Notes under the pieces: generated by a model | The model's input: only the letters and a program-made list of their open reading frames with translations | The model's database searches: none | What the model was told of the DNA's origin: nothing | Part shown: piece after piece, positions 6,872 through 13,377 of the stretch | Layout: every line of letters begins with the position of its first letter | Numbering within the stretch: position 1 is the first letter of the stretch | Program-made: the position numbers and the translations under genes | Assembly: GCA_021732805.1 (NCBI GenBank) | Contig: JAKFUJ010000437.1 | Span: 1 to 13,377 of the forward strand | DNA from: Betaproteobacteria bacterium | GTDB lineage: Bacteria > Pseudomonadota > Gammaproteobacteria > Burkholderiales > SG8-41 | DNA length: 13,377 bases | Direction: 5' to 3'

Positions 6872-8457
6872 CAATGCTGCGGCAGGCGAAACACCGATTT
6901 GTCCTGATCACCGAGTTGTGCCATCAATCCGGTTTCCCAAGCCAGGTACTGTTTCATCGCCGCACGGTTGCCAGCGTGGCGGTCGTGCACAAAAAACAGG
7001 TAATCAATGCATTCGCGGTCAGATGGGATATCCGCCGTGGAGGCTGTCGGATTTCCGGCCCTGGTCCAGGCTGCGCTGCCGCCTTCGAGCAGACGCACAT
7101 CCTTGATTCCGGCATCGAGCAGTTCGGTTGCCGCAAGGCGCGCAGTACCCGGGTCATCGCCGACCAGCACGACCGGCAACGCGGCGTCTTTTGCATCCTT
7201 GGCAATGCGTGAACGGATGCTCCAGCGGCTGCCGGGGATGTGCGCCTTGCGATAGGCCATGCTGGAACCGACGTCGAATACGCTGCAGGTTTTTGTGTTA
7301 ACCAGTGTTTTTAATTCTGCAACGGCAATCGGCGGCAATTCCGGCAGGGCGGGTACTGACGTTGCAGGCGCTGACAGTGCGGCCTTTACACCGCCTTCCA
7401 GCACACAGGCATCGCAACCCAGCTGCTGCAGCCAGCTCGCAACCACCGGTGCGCGCACGTTTTCGCCGCCATCCACCAGCACGATGCGGGCATTGCGTAC
7501 GCCGACCCACTGATCGGTTGCCTGGATCAGCTGGCCGCCGGGCGTGTGCTGGGCACCGGGCAGGCTGCCTGCCGCAAATTCTTCAAGGGTGCGCACGTCG
7601 CACAGGTAAGTGGTGCGTTCGGTTTCCGTCAGCCATGCGGCAATTTCCGCCGCTTTTACAATGCGTATTTTGAAGCGCGTCATCAGTGCTTGTGCCGCCT
7701 GTTGTTGCGCGGGCAACGTCGCCGGATCAATGCATTCCGGATATTGCAGCGCTGATCCGTGTTCCAGTTGCAGGTCCGACAGATACCAGCCCTGGGTTCC
7801 GTTCTCCAGTGCATAAACGGGATTGGGTATGCCGAAATTGATCAGCGTCTGCGCACCGAGTATGGAGCGCGTACGGCCGGCGCAATTGACGATGATTTTG
7901 GTTTTCGGATTCCTGACCATGCTGGATATCCGGTACGGCAGTTCAGCATTCGGACAGCAGGTGCTGCCGGGGATGGTCATTTTGTGATGTTCATGCAGCG
8001 GACGGCCGTCGAACAATGCAAAGTCCTCGCCGGATTCACGCATTTTGACCAGGTCCTGTGCAGTGATCCGCGGCGTGTTGTAGGCATGTTCCACCAGCTC
8101 GCCGAACAGTTTGCTCGGCACGTTGACCCCTTTGAACAGCACGTAACCGGCGGCTTTCCAGCTGCGGGTGCCGCCGTCGAGCACGGCAAGGTCGGTGTAC
8201 CCTGCTGTAGCCAGACGCGCTGCGGCACGACGGGCAATCCCGGAGGCGCCGTCATCACAAAGGACAATGCGCGCGTTTTTGCGCGGTACCAGGGCGGAAA
8301 TGCCCAATTCCAGCCGGCTGTATGGAAGGGGCGTGGCAAACAAAAGATGGCCTTCGCCGAATTCACCGTCCTCACGGACGTCCAGCAGCGCGATTTCGCG
8401 GCCATCGTGCAGCGCATTCTGCAGTTCAACAGGAGTGAGCGAGCGTATGGTGGGCAT
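6871..8457 (-). CDS. protein of four tandem rhodanese (sulfurtransferase) domains
   Basis: 528 residues from ATG 8457, which begins right at domain 1; the longer frame from 8511 adds 18 unconserved residues and would run through the candidate -10. Four rhodanese domains follow: about 1-110, 125-235, 260-362 and 375-470, each with a DVR-like strand, a loop and a LEGG/LDGG turn. Domain 1 has a possible catalytic Cys67 (CDDGASG), and domain 2 has a canonical loop with Cys192 (CAGRTRS). Domains 3 and 4 carry Asp329 (VDGGENVR) and Gly433 (VGDDPGT) at the cysteine position, so they look inactive. A tail of about 55 residues follows (ECIDYLFFVHDRH). Rhodaneses move sulfane sulfur via a cysteine persulfide. 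No signal peptide, so cytoplasmic. It lies downstream of the TauE/SafE exporter (63-base gap) and is coupled to yaiI. Confidence 0.9.
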   Translation of the reverse strand: MPTIRSLTPVELQNALHDGREIALLDVREDGEFGEGHLLFATPLPYSRLELGISALVPRKNARIVLCDDGASGIARRAAARLATAGYTDLAVLDGGTRSWKAAGYVLFKGVNVPSKLFGELVEHAYNTPRITAQDLVKMRESGEDFALFDGRPLHEHHKMTIPGSTCCPNAELPYRISSMVRNPKTKIIVNCAGRTRSILGAQTLINFGIPNPVYALENGTQGWYLSDLQLEHGSALQYPECIDPATLPAQQQAAQALMTRFKIRIVKAAEIAAWLTETERTTYLCDVRTLEEFAAGSLPGAQHTPGGQLIQATDQWVGVRNARIVLVDGGENVRAPVVASWLQQLGCDACVLEGGVKAALSAPATSVPALPELPPIAVAELKTLVNTKTCSVFDVGSSMAYRKAHIPGSRWSIRSRIAKDAKDAALPVVLVGDDPGTARLAATELLDAGIKDVRLLEGGSAAWTRAGNPTASTADIPSDRECIDYLFFVHDRHAGNRAAMKQYLAWETGLMAQLGDQDKSVFRLPQH

Positions 8458-8487
8458 GGCAGAACCTGTAGTGTTCAACAAGCCGCG

Positions 8488-8506
8488 ATTATAGCGGCGG
8501 TACCGC
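8488..8506 (-). promoter_or_regulatory. candidate internal promoter for rhodanese-yaiI
   Basis: The complement of 8488-8493 is a perfect TATAAT in the 63-base gap before the rhodanese gene, 31 bases from its ATG. Next to it is a perfect 10-base palindrome GCGGTACCGC (8497-8506) in the spacer. No good -35 is seen. It could let the two downstream genes be expressed apart from rhlE and the exporter. Confidence 0.4.
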
Positions 8507-8520
8507 TGCATGAACGGGTG

Positions 8521-9261
8521 TCAGCGAAACAGCAGTGGCAGTCCGCTGGCGATGAGGATGGCCGCGACGAAACGCTTGAATGCTACGTCATCAAGGTTGG
8601 CATGGATGCGGTTTCCGATCCAGACGCCGATCAGCATCGCGGGCACCGCGATCAGGCATACCAGCAGCGTCGCGCGGTCATAGCTGCCGATGCTGGCGTA
8701 GCCGATTCCGCGAAGAATGCCGAGGCTGAGCAGTATTGCTGCAACTGTCGTGCGGAATCCGGATTTGTCGAACTTCAGCAAATCGAGATAAATCGCAAAA
8801 AACATTCCTGCCATCGAGCCGAAAATGGTGCCGACAAAACCCGCGGCACTGCCGGCGGTGGGAATGGCCAGCCACATCGGCACTTTCAGGTTTGCGGCCG
8901 GCCGCCAGGTCATCCACAGTGAATACAAGCCGTAAACGATGACAAACATACCCAGCGACCTGGCCAGTGCCGCGGAATCCAGCGTCTTGAAAAAATACAA
9001 ACCGATCAGTACGCCGACGAGACAGAACGGCATCACCCGCCACAAGGCTGGCCAGCGGATATGGCGCAGGTTGCCGCGCAGAATAAAGCAGGAGGAGATG
9101 ATGCCCAGAAAAGTCACCATCGGCACCACGTTTTTCAGCGACATCACCAGCGCCAGTAATGGCACAGTCACGCCGCCAAATCCGGCGCCGCCACGCACGG
9201 CGTAGGAAACAATGATGACGGCAGTGAAAAACGCGAACTCGGTCGGCGTAAACGCTTCCAT
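8521..9261 (-). CDS. TauE/SafE-family sulfite/anion exporter membrane protein
   Basis: 246 residues, nearly all hydrophobic helices (about seven or eight). Family marks are the N-terminal GGAGFGGVTVPLLALVM and, in the second half, GFVGTIFGSMAGMFFAIYL, the two pseudo-repeats of TauE/SafE (COG0730) proteins; FRTTVAAILL and the C-terminal GNRIHANLDD...FKRFVAAIL also fit. Members export sulfite, sulfoacetate or other small organic anions from the inner membrane. It starts 17 bases after the rhlE stop, consistent with one transcript, and precedes the four-domain rhodanese gene; that pairing favours a sulfur anion as substrate. The substrate itself is inferred, not visible. No clear Shine-Dalgarno, which suggests dependence on upstream translation. 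Confidence 0.9.
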   Translation of the reverse strand: MEAFTPTEFAFFTAVIIVSYAVRGGAGFGGVTVPLLALVMSLKNVVPMVTFLGIISSCFILRGNLRHIRWPALWRVMPFCLVGVLIGLYFFKTLDSAALARSLGMFVIVYGLYSLWMTWRPAANLKVPMWLAIPTAGSAAGFVGTIFGSMAGMFFAIYLDLLKFDKSGFRTTVAAILLSLGILRGIGYASIGSYDRATLLVCLIAVPAMLIGVWIGNRIHANLDDVAFKRFVAAILIASGLPLLFR

Positions 9262-9278
9262 GGCGACCGGTGAGCGGA

Positions 9279-10691
9279 CTACTTTTCGGTTTTTGTCGGA
9301 GCGCGCACACCGCCGAGCAGTGCTGCGGTCGGCGCCGAGTTGCGATCGCGTGCGTGCGTCGGTGGCGCAGACGGGGTCTTGGTTGCGTTGCCGGAAGTGG
9401 TGGGTTCGTAGGGTTTGCTGAAATCAAAACCTTCAGTGCTGCGCTGCGGCGGCGGTGCCGACCGGCTTGCGGCAGATGCCGGCGGGCGGCTTTCCCGCCT
9501 CGGATGTTCGTCGTGCGTTTCTCGGCGCGGACGTCGTTCACGACCGCGCTCGGCATCAAAGTTTTTAGCTGACTTACGCGGGATGGCCCGTTTCAGCAGC
9601 TTTTCGATTTCAATCAGCAGCCGCGTTTCGTCCGGGCTGACCAGTGAAATGGCTTCCCCCGGCGTGCCGGCGCGCCCGGTGCGGCCGATGCGGTGGACAT
9701 AGTCTTCCGGGGTATAAGGCAATTCGTAATTGATGACGAATGGCAGTTCGACGATGTCGATGCCGCGCGCCGCAATATCAGTTGCAACGAGAACCGTGGT
9801 CAGGCCTTCCTTGAAATCGTTCAGCGCCTGTTCGCGTTCGGCCTGGGTGCGATCGCTGTGGATCGCGGCAGCATTGATGCCGTCACGTACGAGTTCGCGC
9901 GCCAGCTTGTTGCAGTCTTTTTTCATGCGCAGAAATACCAGCACCTGTTTCATTTCACGGGAACGGATCAGGTGTGCCAGCAACGCATGTTTGTTGGGTG
10001 CGGGAATTTCGTAGACCTGGTGGTCAACTAGCTCGGCAGGGGCGTTGCGTTGCGCCACTTCGATCAGCAGCGGGCTGCGCAGCAACTGGCCGGCAAGTTT
10101 CTTGATGTCTTCGGAAAAGGTTGCCGAGAACAGCAGGCTTTGTCGTTGCGTCGGTATCAGCGCCAGGATGCGGCGGATATCCGGCAAAAAGCCCATGTCG
10201 AGCATGCGGTCGGCTTCATCGAGCACAAGAATTTCAACCTGACCCAGCGCCACGCTTTTCTGCTGCACGTGATCGAGCAGGCGACCGGGCGTGGCGATCA
10301 GGATGTCGACGCCTTCGCGCAGTGCTTTGGTCTGCGGCGTCATGTCGACGCCGCCATAAACCACGGTTGAACGCAGTTTGAGGTGTTTGCCGTAACCGCG
10401 CACGCTGTCGCTGACCTGGGCAGCCAGTTCGCGGGTCGGTGTCAGAATCAGCGCCCGTACCGGGTGCCGTGCCGGTGAAGGACTGGAATTGGCGTAAGGC
10501 GCCAGCAACTGCAGCATCGGCAAGGTGAAGCCCGCGGTTTTTCCGGTGCCGGTCTGTGCGCAACCCATGATGTCGCGACGTTCGAGAACGGCGGGGATGG
10601 CTTTGGCCTGGATCGGCGTCGGTTCGGTATAACCCTCATCAGCGACTGCGCGCTGGAGTTCGGGAATCAGCTTTAAATCGGCAAAAGACAT
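9279..10691 (-). CDS. rhlE: DEAD-box ATP-dependent RNA helicase RhlE
   Basis: 470 residues with the full set of superfamily 2 motifs: Q motif PTPIQAKAIP (24-33), motif I AQTGTGKT (45-52), Ia PTRELA (85-90), DEAD-box DEAD (158-161), III SAT (189-191), IV VLVFLRMKKDC, V ATDIAARGID (303-312) and VI HRIGRTGR (333-340). The core ends near 370, followed by a basic, proline- and arginine-rich disordered tail ending in PTAALLGG, as in RhlE proteins of proteobacteria. It unwinds short RNA duplexes during rRNA maturation and RNA decay. No strong ribosome site precedes ATG 10691, but the N-terminus MSFADLKLIPELQRAV aligns with the family start. First gene of the minus-strand run rhlE, exporter, rhodanese, yaiI. 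The assignment to RhlE rather than another DEAD-box paralogue is likely but not certain. Confidence 0.93.
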   Translation of the reverse strand: MSFADLKLIPELQRAVADEGYTEPTPIQAKAIPAVLERRDIMGCAQTGTGKTAGFTLPMLQLLAPYANSSPSPARHPVRALILTPTRELAAQVSDSVRGYGKHLKLRSTVVYGGVDMTPQTKALREGVDILIATPGRLLDHVQQKSVALGQVEILVLDEADRMLDMGFLPDIRRILALIPTQRQSLLFSATFSEDIKKLAGQLLRSPLLIEVAQRNAPAELVDHQVYEIPAPNKHALLAHLIRSREMKQVLVFLRMKKDCNKLARELVRDGINAAAIHSDRTQAEREQALNDFKEGLTTVLVATDIAARGIDIVELPFVINYELPYTPEDYVHRIGRTGRAGTPGEAISLVSPDETRLLIEIEKLLKRAIPRKSAKNFDAERGRERRPRRETHDEHPRRESRPPASAASRSAPPPQRSTEGFDFSKPYEPTTSGNATKTPSAPPTHARDRNSAPTAALLGGVRAPTKTEK

Positions 10692-10860
10692 GGCGTTGGC
10701 GGTAATTAATTCGCGGGCAAAGTTTTTCGGCGTTGTGGCTCAACCCGGAGCAGCCATGTTCATCATGCCGCGCGACACAGGCGCGCGGGACCACAAAGCT
10801 GGATTGACAACAGAGCAGGGAATAAAGCGGAGGTTGGAGCAGGGGAAATCACGCTGCCGG

Positions 10861-10894
10861 AGTATAACGCGGCTGGCGCCTCCGGACCAGCCGC
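10861..10894 (-). promoter_or_regulatory. candidate -10 and adjacent hairpin upstream of rhlE
   Basis: The complement of 10861-10866 is TATACT, a 5 of 6 match to the -10, 169 bases before the rhlE ATG. Beside it is a perfect 8-base inverted repeat GCGGCTGG / CCAGCCGC (10869-10876, 10887-10894) with a 10-base loop, in the position a repressor site would occupy. If real, the rhlE leader would be long. No further gene is seen in the 289-base gap 10692-10980. Confidence 0.3.
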
Positions 10895-10906
10895 AATGCC
10901 AAAAAC

Positions 10907-10934
10907 TTCCAATTATTCAAAAATCTGGTAAATT
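10907..10934 (+). promoter_or_regulatory. candidate promoter of the HNH nuclease gene
   Basis: TGGTAAATT (10926-10934) is an extended -10 (TGnTATAAT, one mismatch), with a weak -35 TTCCAA (10907-10912) at 16-base spacing in an A/T-rich patch. It would give a leader of about 40 bases to ATG 10981. Confidence 0.4.
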
Positions 10935-10980
10935 GTGGCGGCCTTTGAACCCTGTCAATTCTGGATGAAAACTGCCCGCA

Positions 10981-11598
10981 ATGGATGGCTATCACCCGCT
11001 ACTGAATGACCCTGCGACACTCAGCCGGTTCCCGCTGATCCTGACGCTGGACACGCACGGCATCCCGCATCGCTGGATCAGCTGGCAGCATGCCTGCTAT
11101 TACCATGCCAAGAACCAGGTGGCATGGAGCATGGGCAAGCACGCGTTTACCGTTCACGGCGGCATAAACCGCATGACCGGTGAACGTTCCGTGATCAGCG
11201 GCTCCAGCATCATCGCCATCAAGGGCAAGGCGATGGCAATGAAGTCGTTCAACCAGGTGCCGCCGCTGAACAACCGCGAGCTGTTTCACCGCGATCGCCA
11301 GATCTGCGCTTATTGCGCAACCAGCTTTTCCGGCGCGCGCCTGACCCGGGATCATATCGTGCCGTTTTCCAAAGGCGGTCGTGATACCTGGATGAATGTG
11401 GTGACGGCCTGCCGTGCCTGTAATGAGCGCAAAAGCGACCGCACACCGGAAGGTGCACGCATGGAACTGGTGTATTTGCCCTATGTGCCGAACCGCGCGG
11501 AGTATCTGATCCTCACCAACCGACGCATCCTTGCCGACCAGATGGAATTCCTTGCCCAGCACGTGCCGGCGCAAAGCCGTTTGCACCAGCAACCCTGA
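10981..11598 (+). CDS. stand-alone HNH endonuclease family protein
   Basis: 205 residues; an in-frame TGA at 10966 limits the start to ATG 10981. The HNH core is residues 109-152: zinc ligands Cys109/Cys112 (CAYC) and Cys144/Cys147 (CRAC), the catalytic pair Asp124-His125 in RDHIVPFSKGG, Asn139 in WMNVV, and Asn148 in place of a third His (H-N-N type). The N-terminal part (PLILTLDTHGIPHRWISWQHA, then SGSSIIAIKG) is the small domain that precedes the nuclease in this bacterial HNH group, and PYVPNRAEYLILTNRRILADQM follows it. No methylase, restriction partner or phage gene is nearby, so it is not part of a recognisable restriction system. Its biological role is unknown. It sits divergently from rhlE and convergently with the membrane protein gene. 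Confidence 0.88.
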   Translation: MDGYHPLLNDPATLSRFPLILTLDTHGIPHRWISWQHACYYHAKNQVAWSMGKHAFTVHGGINRMTGERSVISGSSIIAIKGKAMAMKSFNQVPPLNNRELFHRDRQICAYCATSFSGARLTRDHIVPFSKGGRDTWMNVVTACRACNERKSDRTPEGARMELVYLPYVPNRAEYLILTNRRILADQMEFLAQHVPAQSRLHQQP

Positions 11599-11633
11599 TC
11601 ATAGTTGCGCCGCAGGCTCGCTGAGCGGTCTGA

Positions 11634-12188
11634 TCAGTTGCGGCTCAGCCGCTGCATCGCGGCCATGATTTCCTGATCGCTGGGCGGTTTGCGTTGTTTG
11701 AAAATCAGCCACAGCAGCGCGCCGTTGACCATGATGAACATGATTTCCATGTAGAGCAGCGTATCGACGATCACGTGTGCAGGTTTTTTCGCGAAAATGA
11801 AATAAAAACCTTCGAAGGTCGGAATCGCTGCCTTGGTCATCGCGAATACCGATTCCATGGGCGGGAACAGCAGCATCAACACCAGGTTGAGGCCGGTAAA
11901 CAACAGGGCGGCATTTTGCAGGCTGATGTTGCGGGTTTTTGCGCCGACTGTTTTGTCACGCAGCAGCAGCCAGGCAATGCCCAGATTGATCAGCACAACC
12001 ATGATCTCGATTGCCAGCAGATCGGCGTTGATGACGCTTATCAGCGGCTTGTCGGCAATAAAATAAAAACCGGCAAATACCGGCAATGCCGAGGAGGCGA
12101 CTGAGTACTGGTCTATCGGGGGAAACAGCATGATCAGCAGCAGGTTGGCCACCGCAACGGCCAGTGCGATACTCTGGTTTCTGTTCAT
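11634..12188 (-). CDS. four-helix membrane protein with internal duplication, function unknown
   Basis: 184 residues from ATG 12188; the frame continues to 12257, but those 23 residues are polar and unlike the rest, and the candidate -10 lies inside them. I do not recognise a named family. The protein is two copies of one unit, residues about 15-79 and 101-166. Each has a hydrophobic helix ending in LFPP (ANLLLIMLFPPID / LNLVLMLLFPPME), a loop with FxGFYFI (VFAGFYFIADKP / TFEGFYFIFAKKP), and a second helix around LLAIEIMVVLIN / LLYMEIMFIMVN. Predicted topology is four membrane helices, with a short polar C-terminus ending in SDQEIMAAMQRLSRN. It follows the DUF1223 gene on the same strand by 96 bases. 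The start is not supported by a clear ribosome site. Confidence 0.8.
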   Translation of the reverse strand: MNRNQSIALAVAVANLLLIMLFPPIDQYSVASSALPVFAGFYFIADKPLISVINADLLAIEIMVVLINLGIAWLLLRDKTVGAKTRNISLQNAALLFTGLNLVLMLLFPPMESVFAMTKAAIPTFEGFYFIFAKKPAHVIVDTLLYMEIMFIMVNGALLWLIFKQRKPPSDQEIMAAMQRLSRN

Positions 12189-12221
12189 GCTCCGGTAGCA
12201 TCCGTCGGATTGGTCGAATTC

Positions 12222-12227
12222 AGTATA
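12222..12227 (-). promoter_or_regulatory. candidate -10 for the duplicated membrane protein gene
   Basis: The complement reads TATACT (5 of 6), 33 bases before ATG 12188. The only -35-like hexamer, TTACCG (complement of 12247-12252), is 19 bases away. Weak, but it argues for the later start codon. Confidence 0.28.
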
Positions 12228-12284
12228 GCCGAATCGCCCGCTAACGCGGTAATGCAAGCCGTTGTTTTTTAAAGCCGCCTTGAA

Positions 12285-13079
12285 TCAGCCGGAGGTGCAC
12301 CAGGGCAGGTTGAGCGCCTGCAGTGCGGTTCCGGTGGCAGAATCCTGAACAAAAACTGCCAAGTTCAGATCGGCTGCTTTCCAGCCGCGATCCTTGGATA
12401 TCGACTGCTCTATGAGCAGCGGGGTATTGGCGTTCAGGGCAAACGGTCCATACAGTTCGCGTACCACAAAATCATGAAGCAATCGCTTGCCGCGGTTTTC
12501 TCCGGCAGGAACATCGGTAGCCAGATTGTTTTCGTAAACAGCGACAAACGCCTGCGCCGCCGAAGTCGTACCGTTGCGGACTACCTTGGCGTTCAATTTC
12601 GCCTGGTTGCTGTCGGTGGTAACGGTCAGGCTGATCTGTGCACCAGGTGCCTGGCCGTTACCGGCAGACACACGCTGACCGAGGTCATCGCCGAATCCAC
12701 CGCGCCGGTAATCCGCGCCATTCAGCATCAATTGCGGGGTGTACACCACTCTCGAATTAATGCGCCGGTTTGCTTCGCGCTGCCGCTCGCTGAAGCGGGC
12801 CTGGGCAAATGGGTCTTTCCAGCCCAGGTAATTCCAGTAATCCACATGAAAAGACAGTGCCAGCACGCGCTGCGGGGTATAGCCGCGCTTCGGCAATGCG
12901 CTGAACCATTGATCCGTGGGCGGGCAGCTATCACAGCCTTCCGACGTATACAGCTCGAGCAAGGCTACACGCGACTTGCCGGATTCAGCACTGCAGACTG
13001 CGGCAGCGGCAGGGGTTGCGGAAAGCAGCGACATCAGCAGCAGCGTCAGCGAGGATTTCAAATGGATTGACATTTTCAT
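12285..13079 (-). CDS. secreted DUF1223 family thioredoxin-like protein
   Basis: 264 residues from ATG 13079 (ATG 13073 is an alternative; earlier in-frame ATGs up to 13295 would overlap the divergent PHP gene and bury the signal peptide). The signal peptide is LTLLLMSLLSATPAAAA, probably cut near residue 27, so the product is periplasmic. The DUF1223 block is clear: ELYTSEGCDSCPPTDQW with a CxxC pair (Cys49, Cys52), then LSFHVDYWNYLGWKDPFA, SERQREAN and VYTPQLMLNG. Further cysteines lie near both ends of the mature chain (Cys29, Cys261). The family is predicted to have a thioredoxin-like fold and the CxxC suggests redox activity, but the substrate is unknown. Divergent from the PHP gene across an A/T-rich gap. 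Confidence 0.92.
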   Translation of the reverse strand: MKMSIHLKSSLTLLLMSLLSATPAAAAVCSAESGKSRVALLELYTSEGCDSCPPTDQWFSALPKRGYTPQRVLALSFHVDYWNYLGWKDPFAQARFSERQREANRRINSRVVYTPQLMLNGADYRRGGFGDDLGQRVSAGNGQAPGAQISLTVTTDSNQAKLNAKVVRNGTTSAAQAFVAVYENNLATDVPAGENRGKRLLHDFVVRELYGPFALNANTPLLIEQSISKDRGWKAADLNLAVFVQDSATGTALQALNLPWCTSG

Positions 13080-13107
13080 GTTCAATAGTCGAAGCGGCAA
13101 CGGAATA

Positions 13108-13135
13108 CTTACATCCGCACAAATTTTGTTATGAT
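13108..13135 (+). promoter_or_regulatory. candidate sigma-70 promoter of the PHP-domain gene
   Basis: CTTACA (13108-13113, 4 of 6) and TATGAT (13130-13135, 5 of 6) are spaced 16 bases apart, placing the start point near 13142 and a leader of about 60 bases containing the 9-base repeats. Confidence 0.45.
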
Positions 13136-13153
13136 GCCGCAGTGCTTTGCTAA

Positions 13154-13180
13154 TTAATTGATTTAATTGATTTAATTTAT
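13154..13180. repeat. 9-base A/T-rich tandem repeat (three units)
   Basis: TTAATTGAT twice, then TTAATTTAT, head to tail without spacers, in the leader of the PHP gene. The third unit differs at one position. Similar units occur at 6395-6412. Confidence 0.7.
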
Positions 13181-13200
13181 TTTTACATGAAGACATTGAC

Positions 13201-13377
13201 ATGAAAGTCGATCTCCACAGCCATTCCACCTGTTCCGACGGTCTGCTCGGTCCCGGTGAACTGGTGGAGCGTGCGGTGCTGCGCGGCGTAGACATGCTGG
13301 CATTGACCGATCACGATGAAATCTCCGGACTTGCCCCGGCACGATCAGCCGCCGCGCAATGGGGCTTGCGCCTGATC
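13201..13377 (+). CDS. PHP-domain phosphoesterase, N-terminal part (3' end outside window)
   Basis: 59 codons from ATG 13201 to the right edge. The first PHP motif is intact, MKVDLHSHSTCSDG with metal ligands His6, His8 and Asp13, followed by LALTDHDEISG with Asp37-His38-Asp39. This pattern matches the YciV/TrpH group; E. coli YciV is a 5'-3' exonuclease on short RNA and 3',5'-bisnucleotides (RNase AM). Only about a fifth of the usual length of some 280 residues is present, so the call rests on the N-terminus. The ribosome site is weak (a TGAAGA stretch about a dozen bases upstream). Confidence 0.85.
   Translation, partial: MKVDLHSHSTCSDGLLGPGELVERAVLRGVDMLALTDHDEISGLAPARSAAAQWGLRLI

Noticed and set aside
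7759..8922. Long plus-strand open frame (387 codons) antisense to the rhodanese and exporter genes
   Set aside because: Its product has no recognisable domain or signal, it has no ribosome site, and it mirrors the GC-biased codons of the two well-supported minus-strand genes.
8678..9559. Minus-strand frame (293 codons) overlapping the exporter and the end of rhlE
   Set aside because: It lies in another frame of two confident genes, with very His/Arg-rich and repetitive composition and no domain.
10803..10808. Consensus -35 TTGACA on the plus strand
   Set aside because: No -10-like hexamer is found at 16-18 bases downstream, and the HNH start is far away with a better promoter candidate nearer.
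11596..11636. TGATCA repeated at the convergent ends of the HNH and membrane protein genes
   Set aside because: Each copy simply contains the stop codon of its gene; the six-base palindrome is expected by chance and no terminator stem with a T tract is present.
12474..13070. Plus-strand frame (198 codons) antisense to the DUF1223 gene
   Set aside because: No signal peptide or domain; the opposite strand encodes a convincing secreted DUF1223 protein.

Overview
The window looks like chromosomal DNA of a betaproteobacterium, most likely of the order Burkholderiales. The evidence is three separate TctC/Bug-type periplasmic solute-receptor genes with no permease genes beside them (a hallmark of Bordetella/Polaromonas/Achromobacter-like genomes), moderately high GC with GC-rich third positions, and a set of families common in that order: alpha/beta hydrolase-OsmC fusion, TfdA-like dioxygenase, four-domain rhodanese, TauE/SafE, RhlE, DUF1223 and a PHP protein. 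I saw no tRNA, rRNA, CRISPR array, insertion sequence or phage gene. Genes fill nearly all of the window. The longest gap (10692-10980) is under 300 bases.

Layout: (1) 1-1194, minus strand: hydrolase-OsmC fusion cut by the left edge. (2) 1308-3369, plus strand: two tandem, closely related TctC receptors ending in a very strong bidirectional terminator (3385-3416). (3) 3436-5250, minus strand: a compact, probably co-translated set of PaaI-type thioesterase, PIN-domain protein and TfdA-like dioxygenase. A third, divergent TctC receptor (5376-6371, plus) is transcribed away from it. (4) 6416-10691, minus strand: rhlE RNA helicase, TauE/SafE anion exporter, a protein of four tandem rhodanese domains, and the YaiI/DUF188 protein, closely packed. 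(5) 10981-11598, plus: a stand-alone HNH nuclease. (6) 11634-13079, minus: a four-helix membrane protein made of an internal duplication, and a secreted DUF1223 thioredoxin-like protein. (7) 13201-13377, plus: start of a PHP-domain phosphoesterase cut by the right edge.

How the genes may work together (inference): regions 2 and 3 read as uptake plus catabolism of small carboxylates. Three carboxylate-binding receptors flank a 2-oxoglutarate dioxygenase of the 2,4-D dioxygenase type and a hotdog acyl-CoA thioesterase. In region 4 the rhodanese protein and the TauE/SafE exporter suggest sulfane-sulfur handling with export of sulfite or a related sulfur anion, downstream of an unrelated RNA helicase.

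Nothing here is an obvious new defence or mobile system. The observations most worth a second look are the four-rhodanese protein with two degenerate domains, the duplicated membrane protein, the antitoxin-less PIN gene inside a metabolic operon, and a 9-base A/T-rich iterated motif shared by two intergenic regions.
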